Shown here piece by piece: positions 7,341 through 14,972 of a stretch of DNA of 20,288 nucleotides (the stretch's first letter is position 1; each line of letters starts with the position of its first letter). Location: the NCBI GenBank assembly GCA_964610505.1, contig CAZSXU010000043.1:1-20288 (forward strand), given 5' to 3'. A program made the translations under genes and the position numbers. Below the pieces are notes generated by a model, which had not been told where the DNA came from, did no database searches, and saw nothing but the letters and a program-made list of their open reading frames with translations. The DNA is from CAZSXU01 sp964610505 (GTDB lineage Bacteria; Arandabacterota; Arandabacteria; JAGLYR01).

Positions 7341-8255
7341 CTATCGAAAGCGCAGGTCTTCCTCTTCCCACTGGGCCAGCCTGCGTCTCGCCTTCCGGCG
7401 TTTCCTGAGGTAGGCGGCCAGGAACAGGAGCGTGAAGATCCCGGGGATGGACAGGAGGACCCCGGGCAGGACGGCCCAGGGATAGCGACCGCGGAGGTGT
7501 TTCCTCCATTCGTCGTCGAACCGCGCGAGGTTCCAGCCGTATACCTCGATCAGCGCGGCTTCGAAGTCGCCGGTGTGCGCCGCTCGTCGCACGAACTCGC
7601 GGAACGTGTCCAACCCTTCGGTTCGGACCATGAAGTCCACCGCCGTGTAGCTCTCGGTGTAGGCAAGCTCCGCCGACGCGCGCTCATAGGGAAACGAGTT
7701 CGTCAGCTCCGAGAGAGGTATCAACGTTCGGGCCAGAAGGGCCCAGACGATCCGGGTGCTCTCGGCGATCCGCCACTCGCGGGCCTGGAACATCGCATGG
7801 CCTTCGTCGAACCAGCGGGGGAGAGGTTGTCCGGGCAGGGTCATGCCCAGGAGCATGTGGGCGATCTCGTGGGTGATGATCTCCTCCAGGTCGATCCGTG
7901 CCGGCGCGTCGGCCGGAGAGAGAACGAGGATTCGGCGCTGGGTCGGGGCGGCGAGCCCGATGCCCCAGTCGGGAATCCGGCCGCCGCTGGCTCTGCGGAA
8001 TTCGGAACGATTCGGCGCGATCCACATCTCGATCTTTTCCTGCGGATGGGAATTGAGGAAGTCGGTGATGTGGAGGTGGGCGTCCTCGGCGACCCGGGCG
8101 GCGGTCCGCGCCACTTTTTCACCGGAAGCGTCGTAGAAGATCCGGAAGTGGTCTGTCTCCAGGCTTCGGTAGTCCTCGGCGCACACGGGCCCCGGCAACA
8201 GTACGCCGAGGCCCAGAATCGCGACAGTCGGGAGAAGGACAACGTAGAATTTCAG
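7341..8255 (-). CDS. Exported, C-terminally anchored zinc metallopeptidase (peptidase MA-like)
   Basis: The protein has the gluzincin signature HEIAHML (His129, Glu130, His133 from the proposed start) and, about 18 residues on, WFDEGHA, whose Glu151 is the likely third zinc ligand. This is the pattern of peptidase-MA-like proteins. A C-terminal transmembrane helix (about 264-287) ends in a basic tail, KRRKARRR. The first standard start codon is a TTG at 8198, which would remove the signal peptide. The open frame upstream encodes a classic one, KFYVVLLPTVAILGL followed by a VCA/ED cleavage site. Its only plausible initiator is CTG at 8255, with GGAG seven bases upstream. No ATG, GTG or TTG lies between 8198 and the in-frame stop before 8255. 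It follows the M14 gene by 13 bases, so both are probably one operon of secreted proteases. Confidence 0.83.
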   Translation of the reverse strand: MKFYVVLLPTVAILGLGVLLPGPVCAEDYRSLETDHFRIFYDASGEKVARTAARVAEDAHLHITDFLNSHPQEKIEMWIAPNRSEFRRASGGRIPDWGIGLAAPTQRRILVLSPADAPARIDLEEIITHEIAHMLLGMTLPGQPLPRWFDEGHAMFQAREWRIAESTRIVWALLARTLIPLSELTNSFPYERASAELAYTESYTAVDFMVRTEGLDTFREFVRRAAHTGDFEAALIEVYGWNLARFDDEWRKHLRGRYPWAVLPGVLLSIPGIFTLLFLAAYLRKRRKARRRLAQWEEEDLRFR

Positions 8256-8268
8256 ATCATCTCTCCGG

Positions 8269-10923
8269 CTAGCGTACCCTCATCAGCTTCACGGTGCGGG
8301 ACCGACCGTCGGCCTCCACGCGGCAGAAGTATACGCCTCCGGCCACGGGCCGTCCAGAGCCGTCCCGGCCGTCCCACCACACGTGATGGGTCCCGGCCCG
8401 CAGATGGTCCCCCACGAGTCGGTTGACCCGCCGCCCTCCAACATCGTAGATCGACACATCCACCCGGCTCTCCAGGGGGACGGAAAAGCGCACCAGAGTG
8501 CGGTCCGAGAACGGGTTCGGTTCGGCCGCAAGGAAAGCCCGGGAGACCGGTCCCTCGAGACTTGCGACTCCGGTGGCCGTTTCCACGGTGAAGGATCCGG
8601 ATTCCGGACAGAGTCCCGCTTCGGTTCCGTCGTCGGCCCAGGCGCGCCACCAGTGCGGTCCGTCGGCCAGCGTGACGCCCACGGTCCAGGAGGTCGAGTC
8701 CGATCCCTCGGGGACGCCGTCGGTCGAGGTCACGAGTTGGGTCAGAAGCGAGTCCTCGTAGACTTCGAATCCGTAGGTCAGCGTCGATCCCGGATCCGGA
8801 TCCGTGGCGTTGAGCACGGTCAGAACCGGCGACGCTCCGTCCACCACCGCCCCCTCCGCCGGCAAGGCGAGAACAGGTTCGGTAGGGGCTAAGTTCCCGC
8901 CGCCCGCGGCCCTGACCTCAACGTCGTCGATGTACCAGCCGTCTTCGGTGACATAGGTGTCGGACTCGAGCCGGAAGCGGAACTTCACATCCGCATGGCC
9001 GCAGCCGTCGGCGAGCGAGCGCGAGGTTTCAACCCAACTGGTCTGGAATCCCGTGAAGGGCGTTCCCAGCCGCGTCCAACCTCCACCGTCCACGCTCATC
9101 TCTACATACGCGTAGTCATACCCGGTCTCGATCTCATAGAGGTGAGAGAAGTGCAGTGTGGCATCGTCATAGTCACTGAGGTCCAGCCCGGCGGCCAGCT
9201 CCATGCGAGTGTTGAGGTAATTCGAGTAGTCACCCGAAGGTGAGTCGGTAATGGAATGGCTCGCGGAGGAATAGGTGGACGTCACGAGTCCCCAGGTTCC
9301 TCCGGCGAACGTCCAATTCCCCGTCCCGCTCTCGAAATCGTCGAAGAACACGGTCTCGAAACTGCCGATCGTCACCCCGTGGATCTCGCGGGCGAAGAGA
9401 GATCCTCCGGCATAGATGTCGAGGCACAGAACGGTGGGATGCCCGTTCGGACATGCGGCGTCCACGGAGAACTGAAACGGATCCGATGCGTTGTCTTTGA
9501 GCTCCCTCGCCGAGAAGGATCCGAAGTCCGAGAAAGCATCCGACAGATGAATGTACGGGTCGTAGGATCGAAGGATCACCTGCACGTCCGCCATGCCGTC
9601 AGCAACGCCGATGCTCTCCAACGTGATCGTTACGTCGGCCGATTCGCCGGGGTCCAGCTTCCCGTCCCCCTTGACATCGTCCGTGATCGCGACTTCCGCG
9701 AGGCGGACGTACGCTCCGGCCGCCTGCGCCAGGTAGATGTTGGCCGGGAGGTTCTCGGCGACGAGTCCCGGGATCTCACTTTCGGCGGGCCAGAAGCCGG
9801 TGCCGCCGACCTCGGTCGTAAAAGCAATGACCTTCGGCTTCGTCGACTGCTCACCGTAGCTCCAATCCATGGTCGTCCCACTGGCGTTGTAGTTGAGGAT
9901 GTCCGGCTCGCCGGCCTGTCCGGCAGGGTACCCGGCGGGAGCCCCCATTGCCTCACCCATGGCCATGAGGAGGTCATGGTCCGGGGTGTCGTCCGTGGTA
10001 TATCCCCACGGGATGAGGACGACGGCCGCCACGCTGTGATAGGAGTTGTGGGTCACGAACTCATGGTTGTTCATCAAGTTCATGATGGCCTGGACCTCGG
10101 GCTCCGAAGCGGCCGAGGGGCCCATGTACAGGTAGTCGCAGGGGTCGGAGCTGGAACCTCCCTGGTTCCACATGTAGGGGTAGTTGCGGTTGAGATCGAC
10201 GCCGTAGCAACTGCTGCCGGCGTTGTCTCTACGGTTCTTGCGCCACATCCCGCCGCCGCCGGGATCCGTCGACTCGTTGTAGCAGAAGCCGTCGGGGTTG
10301 ACGACGGGCACGATCCAGGTCTGGCGCTCATCGACGAGGTACGTGGCCACCGGATCGCTCCCATAGCCGTCACACAGGTAGCGGATGAAATCGAGCATGA
10401 CTTCCGTGGTGATGACCTCCCGGGCGTGGTGAAGCGCGTCGAGCAGGACCTCGGGTTCGGTTTCCTGGATCGTCGGATTATCGGAAACCTTGATGGCCCA
10501 GATGTCGCGGCCTTCCTCGGTCTGGCCGAGAGAGATTTTCGCCGTTGTGATCGCGGGATGCTCGGTGTGCATGGAATCGAGATAGGCGGTGGCTTCGGAG
10601 TAGGTGTGGAAATCCCCGAAGTTGTTGCCCTTGATGCGGGAGGCGTAGTGGCGGACCATGTCTTCGATCATGACCTCGGTGTGAAAGCCCAGGGCCTCGA
10701 TCTCGGCCAGCTGATCGGGATTCGACACGACGATGAAGGAGTGACCGGGCTTGACCTTCATGATGTCGAGGCCGGGGAACGCCTCCAGGATGGCGTCTCT
10801 CTCCTCGGTCGTGTTCCAGAAAACGGCCGCCTGGGTGTAGATGGGTGACTCGGCCTCAGCCCGTCCGGCAGGACCAGCCAAGGCGACAAGGGCGAGAAGG
10901 GCAATGATTGCTCGGGGAAACAT
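8269..10923 (-). CDS. Secreted modular M14 zinc carboxypeptidase with FlgD/T9SS-like C-terminal domain
   Basis: This 884-residue exported metallocarboxypeptidase has a signal peptide (FPRAIIALLALVALAGPAG, residues 2-20). An N-terminal propeptide-like part (about 25-95) is followed by the M14 domain (about 100-400). Its zinc ligands are His166 and Glu169 in HHAREV and His296 in SYHS. Substrate-binding Asn245-Arg246 lie in VDLNRNYP, a likely Tyr356 follows, and the catalytic base Glu371 is in FTTEVGG. Downstream come a CARDB-like beta domain (about 405-530), an immune-inhibitor-A/MAM-like jelly roll (about 540-680), an Ig/FN3-like segment, and a C-terminal FlgD-like domain with IYDVGGRRV and GGVYFCRVEA. 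Such tails often serve as secretion or surface-sorting domains. The ATG has AAGGAGG at about four bases, and a good promoter lies at 10995-11023. It probably degrades extracellular proteins for nutrition. Confidence 0.93.
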   Translation of the reverse strand: MFPRAIIALLALVALAGPAGRAEAESPIYTQAAVFWNTTEERDAILEAFPGLDIMKVKPGHSFIVVSNPDQLAEIEALGFHTEVMIEDMVRHYASRIKGNNFGDFHTYSEATAYLDSMHTEHPAITTAKISLGQTEEGRDIWAIKVSDNPTIQETEPEVLLDALHHAREVITTEVMLDFIRYLCDGYGSDPVATYLVDERQTWIVPVVNPDGFCYNESTDPGGGGMWRKNRRDNAGSSCYGVDLNRNYPYMWNQGGSSSDPCDYLYMGPSAASEPEVQAIMNLMNNHEFVTHNSYHSVAAVVLIPWGYTTDDTPDHDLLMAMGEAMGAPAGYPAGQAGEPDILNYNASGTTMDWSYGEQSTKPKVIAFTTEVGGTGFWPAESEIPGLVAENLPANIYLAQAAGAYVRLAEVAITDDVKGDGKLDPGESADVTITLESIGVADGMADVQVILRSYDPYIHLSDAFSDFGSFSARELKDNASDPFQFSVDAACPNGHPTVLCLDIYAGGSLFAREIHGVTIGSFETVFFDDFESGTGNWTFAGGTWGLVTSTYSSASHSITDSPSGDYSNYLNTRMELAAGLDLSDYDDATLHFSHLYEIETGYDYAYVEMSVDGGGWTRLGTPFTGFQTSWVETSRSLADGCGHADVKFRFRLESDTYVTEDGWYIDDVEVRAAGGGNLAPTEPVLALPAEGAVVDGASPVLTVLNATDPDPGSTLTYGFEVYEDSLLTQLVTSTDGVPEGSDSTSWTVGVTLADGPHWWRAWADDGTEAGLCPESGSFTVETATGVASLEGPVSRAFLAAEPNPFSDRTLVRFSVPLESRVDVSIYDVGGRRVNRLVGDHLRAGTHHVWWDGRDGSGRPVAGGVYFCRVEADGRSRTVKLMRVR

Positions 10924-10928
10924 GGAGC

Positions 10929-10940
10929 CTCCTTAAGGAG
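10929..10940 (-). promoter_or_regulatory. Palindromic ribosome-site element of the M14 gene
   Basis: CTCCTTAAGGAG is a perfect 12-base palindrome whose right half is the Shine-Dalgarno (AAGGAGG) of the M14 gene. In RNA it can fold as CTCC-TTAA-GGAG, which would mask the ribosome site. The stem is only four pairs, so any effect would be mild. Confidence 0.4.
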
Positions 10941-10991
10941 TTGCGGCAAAGGTGCAGCATCGGATACGGCTGTGAAACGCTAAGTCTCTAG

Positions 10992-11018
10992 TTTATCATA
11001 GCATACGGGGATGATAAA
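10992..11018. promoter_or_regulatory. Operator-like inverted repeat over the M14 promoter
   Basis: TTTATCAT (10992-10999) and ATGATAAA (11011-11018) are perfect inverted arms of eight bases, 19 bases centre to centre. They cover the -10 box and most of the spacer of the M14 promoter, a position where a dimeric repressor would block polymerase. The arms are AT-rich in very GC-rich surroundings. No regulator gene is adjacent. Confidence 0.5.
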
Positions 11019-11023
11019 AGCAA
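10995..11023 (-). promoter_or_regulatory. Sigma70-type promoter of the M14/peptidase-MA operon
   Basis: The minus strand has TTGCTT, a 17-base spacer and TATGAT (five of six to the -10 consensus). Transcription should begin near 10988, giving a leader of about 65 bases before the M14 ATG. Confidence 0.6.
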
Positions 11024-11080
11024 GCGAAAGGGCAACGCGTGACCAGGTTGGGTGGCGACGTGAAGGGCCTCGGCTTCGGA

Positions 11081-11226
11081 CCTTGCGCTGCGGGCAGGGC
11101 TCGGCGTCACTCCTCCACGGCAAGAAGGGGGGATTGGAATCGGCGAGGAGGGTGGCAATCCGTGGCGTTGAAAGATCCCTTGCCGTGTCATAGTTCCGGC
11201 GAGCGCTCCCCGTTGCCGGCCCGGGG
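11081..11226 (+). repeat. Dispersed 145-bp repeat, copy A
   Basis: This is the first of three copies in the window (others at 11607-11750 and 19164-19308). It starts CCTTGCGCT and ends near CGGCCCGGGG. Internal arms CACGGCAAG (11116-11124) and CTTGCCGTG (11179-11187) are perfect complements and are kept in all copies. It is the most diverged copy in the middle section. No ORF explains it, and it lies between the divergent M14 and valS genes. Confidence 0.75.
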
Positions 11227-11606
11227 TATGGGTTTTCGCCTCTCACCTTTCTCCTTTCTGCCTCATGTGGCAAGGGGGCGAAGAATGGGGTCGTAAGGCT
11301 CGAGCGCGGGCTTTCTCGCCGAGCAGGATACGGCTGTCTACGCTGTGTCACGGGGCCTTCGCTCGAGCCCAAGGCCCCATCTTCGTCACCTTGCAGGGAT
11401 GTCGCGCGGGCCTTTTGCCGCGGCAAAGGTCCGGCGTCTCTTGGCCACGAGCGTGAGTGAGGTATTGAATCGGTAAGGAGGGCGGGGATTTGCTCGGGCC
11501 GAAACGCCACGCTCGGGCCTTCGATCCGGCGGACCTTCACCGCGGCCGGCCCGGGGTATGGGTTATCGCCTCTCACCTTTCACCTTTCTCCTGTCTGCCG
11601 TATAGG
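11227..11606. other. Gene-free stretch between repeat copies A and B
   Basis: No ORF here has convincing coding character. Besides the inverted repeat at 11270-11394 it holds a near-palindrome, CCTTTTGCCGCGGCAAAGG (11410-11428). It also has two copies of a short module, GGCCCGGGGTATGGGTT followed by (T/A)TCGCCTCTCACCTTTC, near 11219 and 11549. That module follows copy A and precedes copy B, so the region looks like an expanded, decayed repeat array. Confidence 0.6.
11270..11394. repeat. Imperfect long inverted repeat, MITE-like
   Basis: Left arm 11270-11306 and right arm 11360-11394 are complementary over about 36 bases with a few mismatches and gaps. Shared blocks are GCAAGG, CGAAGA, TGGGG and GGCTCGAGCG. 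The 53-base centre is not coding. A smaller stem, GGGGCCTT/AAGGCCCC (11352-11378), overlaps the right arm. The arrangement resembles a small non-autonomous element or a structured RNA. Confidence 0.55.
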
Positions 11607-11750
11607 CCTTGCGCTCCGGGAAGGACTCGGCGTCACTCCTCCACGGCAAGAAGGGGGGGATTCGAATCGGCGAGCAGAGTGGTACCTCGCGGCGTTGAAA
11701 GATCCCTTGCCGTGTCGTCGTTCCGGCGAACCCTACCCGCAGCCGGCCCG
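11607..11750 (+). repeat. Dispersed 145-bp repeat, copy B
   Basis: This second copy matches copy C at roughly nine of ten positions by eye over most of its length. Shared blocks include GGATTCGAATCGGCGAGCAG and GGTACCTCGCGGCGTTGAAA. The inverted arms CACGGCAAG (11642-11650) and CTTGCCGTG (11706-11714) are intact. Confidence 0.75.
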
Positions 11751-11947
11751 AAGCCGCCCTACAGGCGCCCGAAGGGCGTTGATTTCCCCTACGTCTTCCG
11801 AGACCTCTGCGCGGAGGCCCCTCCCCCAGCATGGTCGTTTTGCTTTCAGCACCCCGGGACGGGCTTCGCGGATGAAGATGTCCTATCGATAGAGCGCCTT
11901 GATCTCGGACCAGCCGTCCTCTTCCGTTCCGCTTCCGGGGACACCAC

Positions 11948-11996
11948 CCCTGTTTCGTGAGGCCTCCGGCTCCGCTGGGCTGCGCCCGAAACAGGG
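11948..11996. other. Large perfect-stem hairpin upstream of valS
   Basis: CCCTGTTTCG (11948-11957) pairs perfectly with CGAAACAGGG (11987-11996). The stem extends outward by about five more pairs to 11941 and 12002 with one bulge and one mismatch. The 29-base loop is GC-rich. It lies just before the valS promoter, so it is outside the predicted transcript. It may be a terminator-like barrier, a protein site, or the end of an inserted repeat. Confidence 0.6.
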
Positions 11997-12026
11997 TTGT
12001 GTCTCCTGGCGCCGCCCCGCGAGCTG

Positions 12027-12055
12027 TTGACAATTGGCTCCGGCGCCGATACCAT
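12027..12055 (+). promoter_or_regulatory. Sigma70-type promoter of valS
   Basis: A perfect TTGACA is followed by a 17-base spacer and TACCAT (four of six). Transcription would start near 12062, leaving a leader of about 48 bases with GAGGAG at 12093-12098. So short a leader leaves no room for a T-box riboswitch unless a second promoter lies upstream. Confidence 0.6.
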
Positions 12056-12109
12056 CTCTTAATACGGCAAGTCCTGATTCCACCGGAAGACCGAGGAGAT
12101 TCGACGCGC

Positions 12110-14752
12110 ATGGAGCTGGACAAGGTCTACGACCCCAAGAAGGTCGAAAAGAAGTGGTACGGGATCTGGGAGGAGAAGAACGAGTTCCGCGCCGAGACGG
12201 ATCCCGCCAAGAAATCTTTCTGTATTGTTATCCCTCCGCCCAACGTGACGGGCGTTCTCCATATGGGACACGGACTTCAGGGCGCGCTGCAGGATGCGCT
12301 CACCCGCTATCACCGCATGGTTCCCGGGACGTCGTCCCTGTGGTTGCCCGGCACGGACCACGCCGGCATCGCCACTCAGAACGTCGTCAAGAAATCTCTC
12401 GAACAGCAGGGGGCCGATCCCAAGGCCATGGGGCGGGAAGCCTTCGTCGCCGAAGTGTGGAAATGGCGCGAGAAGCACGGCGGAATCATCACCGAGCAGT
12501 GGAAGCAGCTGGGCGCTTCGTGCGACTGGGAACGCGAGCGCTTCACACTGGACGAGGGGCTGGCCCGGGCCGTGCGGGAGTGCTTCGTGCAGCTCTGGGA
12601 GAGAGGCCTGATCTATCGAGGAAAATACATCGTCAATTGGTGCCCGCGTTGCCAGACCGCCATATCCGACGAGGAAGTCGATCACAAGGAGGCCGACGGC
12701 CACCTCTGGTATATCCGATACCCGCTCGAAGAATCGGAAGAGTCGCTGATGGTGGGAACCACGCGCCCGGAGACGATGCTGGGCGACACCGCCGTGGCCA
12801 TTCATCCCGACGACGAACGCTATCGGCATCTCAAGGGCAGGAAAGCGATTCTGCCTTTTCTCGACCGGCCGCTCGAGATCGTGTTCGACGATTGGGTGGA
12901 CCCGGAGTTTGGGACGGGAATCGTCAAGGTGACGCCGGCGCATGATCCCAATGATTTCGAGATCGCGAAGCGCCACGACCTTCCGTCGGTCCAGGTGATC
13001 GACGAGAAGGGCAGGATGACGCGGGAGGCGGGGGCTGAGTTCGATGGGCTCGATCGGTTTGAATGCCGGAGCCGGATCGTCGAGAAGCTGGAAGCCTTGG
13101 GACTTCTGGGCCGGATCGAAGAGCATCATCTCGCCATCGGGCATTGCCACCGATGCGACACCGTGATCGAGCCCCTGGCGTCCGACCAGCTGTTCGTCAA
13201 GATGGAGCCCCTCGTGGGCCGCACCATCCAGGCCATCCGAGACCGCGAAGTGCGGTTCTATCCGGACCGTTGGGCCAAGATTGCCCTCCACTGGCTGGAC
13301 AACATTCGGGATTGGTGTATCTCCCGCCAGCTGTGGTGGGGACATCGCATTCCGATGTGGACGTGTGCCGGGTGCGGCGAGGTGATCGTCTCGCGCGAAG
13401 ACCCCACGGGATGTCCCGCGTGCAAGAGCTCGACCCTCAAGCAACACGAGGACGTTCTCGATACCTGGTTCTCTTCCTGGCTCTGGCCGTTTTCGACCAT
13501 GGGGTGGCCGGACGACACCGAGGACAAGAACTATTTCTACCCGACGGACGTGCTCGTTTCGGGCTACGACATCATCTTCTTCTGGATCACGAGAATGATC
13601 ATCGCCGGTTTCGAGTTCACCGGAAAAGCGCCCTTCCGGGACGTGTTCGTTACGGGCATGATCACCGACGAGCTGGGTCGCTGGATGAGCAAGTCGCTGG
13701 GCAACGGGATCGATCCTCTGGAGATGATCGACGAGTATGGGGCCGACTCGGTGCGGGCTTCGTTGATCGCTCTGGCGGCGGCGGGCCAGGACATCCGCCT
13801 CTCGCCCGCGCGGTTCGAGATGGGGCGCAAGTTCTGCAACAAGATCTGGAACGCCTATCGGTTCCTGCGCATGAACCTGGACGGCAACGGAGGTCCGGGA
13901 GTCGATGAGGCAAGATTGGATCTGGCCGACCGGTGGATCCTCTCCCGCTTCCAGACGGTCGTGCGTCAGGTGGACGACGGCTTCGTGAACTACCGGCTGA
14001 ACGAATCCTTTGCGGCCGTCTACGGCTACTTCTGGCACGAGTACTGCGACTGGTATCTGGAGCTGATCAAGGATCGCATCGGCGCGGACGGTTCGCCGGA
14101 GGAGCGAACGCACGCCCTCGGTGTGGCGGTGCGCGTACTGGAAGGGGCCATGGCGCTTCTCCATCCGGTGATGCCCTTCATCACCGAGGAGGTCTGGCAC
14201 GGGCTGAAAGACAGGGGGGCGGCGGATCTCATCTGCGGTCCCAAACCGGAACCCGACGATCGGCGGGCGGACCCGGAGGCCGAGGCCGCCATGGATCTCA
14301 TTCAGTCGGTGGTTCGCTCGGTCCGGGAGACGCGCTGGCGGGTCAATTATCCGCTGACGGCCGCGTGTAGAATTCTGGTGCGCAGTTCACATCCTCGAGA
14401 CGTCGAAACCCTGACGGTTCACCTGCCGTATCTCAAGCGACTGGCGAGGATCGAGAGCGTGGAGGTCCTTCCCGCAGGGGTCACCCCCGAACAGTCCGTG
14501 GGCGATGTGATCGGGACGCTGGAGGTCTTCGTTCCGGTGGGCAATGCCATCGACGTCGACGTCGAGATCGGGCGCCTGGAACAGGAACTGGAACGCCTCC
14601 GCTCTCGACTGGAAGGCATTCGGAAGAAGCTGGCGAACCGGCAGTTCGTGGAAAAGGCCCCGGCGGACGTCGTTGAAGCGGAGCGCAAGAAGGAAGCGGA
14701 CGCGTCGGAGCAGGTCGCCAAGATCGAGAGAACCGTGGATTCTCTGCGGTAG
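12110..14752 (+). CDS. valS: Valyl-tRNA synthetase
   Basis: This 880-residue class Ia synthetase charges tRNA-Val with valine in the cytoplasm. The HIGH-type motif is HMGH (51-54) after PPNVTGVL. The CP1 editing domain shows TTRPETMLGDTAVAIHP and GTGIVKVTPAHDPNDFEI. Cysteine pairs (CPRC; CAGC with CPAC) suggest zinc knuckles. The anticodon-binding domain follows, and a C-terminal coiled coil (from about residue 815, EIGRLEQELERLRSRLEGIRK) is typical of bacterial ValS. The KMSKS motif reads RWMSKS, with Trp525 replacing the first Lys. The frame is open from 11957, but the ATG at 12110 begins the conserved MELDKVYDPKKVE and has GAGGAG upstream, though eleven bases away. No frameshift or truncation is visible. 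Confidence 0.97.
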   Translation: MELDKVYDPKKVEKKWYGIWEEKNEFRAETDPAKKSFCIVIPPPNVTGVLHMGHGLQGALQDALTRYHRMVPGTSSLWLPGTDHAGIATQNVVKKSLEQQGADPKAMGREAFVAEVWKWREKHGGIITEQWKQLGASCDWERERFTLDEGLARAVRECFVQLWERGLIYRGKYIVNWCPRCQTAISDEEVDHKEADGHLWYIRYPLEESEESLMVGTTRPETMLGDTAVAIHPDDERYRHLKGRKAILPFLDRPLEIVFDDWVDPEFGTGIVKVTPAHDPNDFEIAKRHDLPSVQVIDEKGRMTREAGAEFDGLDRFECRSRIVEKLEALGLLGRIEEHHLAIGHCHRCDTVIEPLASDQLFVKMEPLVGRTIQAIRDREVRFYPDRWAKIALHWLDNIRDWCISRQLWWGHRIPMWTCAGCGEVIVSREDPTGCPACKSSTLKQHEDVLDTWFSSWLWPFSTMGWPDDTEDKNYFYPTDVLVSGYDIIFFWITRMIIAGFEFTGKAPFRDVFVTGMITDELGRWMSKSLGNGIDPLEMIDEYGADSVRASLIALAAAGQDIRLSPARFEMGRKFCNKIWNAYRFLRMNLDGNGGPGVDEARLDLADRWILSRFQTVVRQVDDGFVNYRLNESFAAVYGYFWHEYCDWYLELIKDRIGADGSPEERTHALGVAVRVLEGAMALLHPVMPFITEEVWHGLKDRGAADLICGPKPEPDDRRADPEAEAAMDLIQSVVRSVRETRWRVNYPLTAACRILVRSSHPRDVETLTVHLPYLKRLARIESVEVLPAGVTPEQSVGDVIGTLEVFVPVGNAIDVDVEIGRLEQELERLRSRLEGIRKKLANRQFVEKAPADVVEAERKKEADASEQVAKIERTVDSLR

Positions 14753-14774
14753 CGAAAAAGCTGAAGACCAACCC

Positions 14775-14910
14775 CGGCACCACAGATTTCATAGACTGTG
14801 ACAGATTCAAGACCCGCATCTTCGACACGCAGGTTACAATTGGAGAAGATTTTCTCGGATTCTCGGTCGTGGACCGAGCATCCGAAAGCACTCCATCTGT
14901 GAAATCTGTG
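14775..14910. repeat. Structured intergenic element after valS with CACAGATTTC inverted ends
   Basis: CACAGATTTC (14781-14790) and GAAATCTGTG (14901-14910) are perfect inverted arms enclosing about 110 bases. Inside is a perfect hairpin, CTCGGTC-GTG-GACCGAG (14862-14878), and a smaller GAGAA/TTCTC stem. No T-tract follows, so it is not a standard terminator. The left end, CGGCACCACAGATTTCATA, recurs in near-identical form after the SPOR gene at 20135-20154. Confidence 0.55.
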
Positions 14911-14972
14911 CAATCTATGGCTCAAGGGTTTCGTCCTTATTTGTAGTGTTCCCGAAAGGAGAGGGGAATCGG

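Noticed and set aside
9256..10848. 530-codon plus-strand ORF opposite the M14 gene
   Set aside because: It is the antisense shadow of a long GC-rich gene whose minus-strand frame has a signal peptide, active-site motifs and domain structure.
11011..11960. ORFs of 60-200 codons on both strands between the M14 gene and valS
   Set aside because: They run through repeat copies and hairpins, have Arg/Pro/Ser-rich low-complexity translations, lack ribosome sites and match no recognisable family.
12059..14200. 713-codon minus-strand ORF opposite valS
   Set aside because: It is a codon-bias shadow of valS with no recognisable motif.
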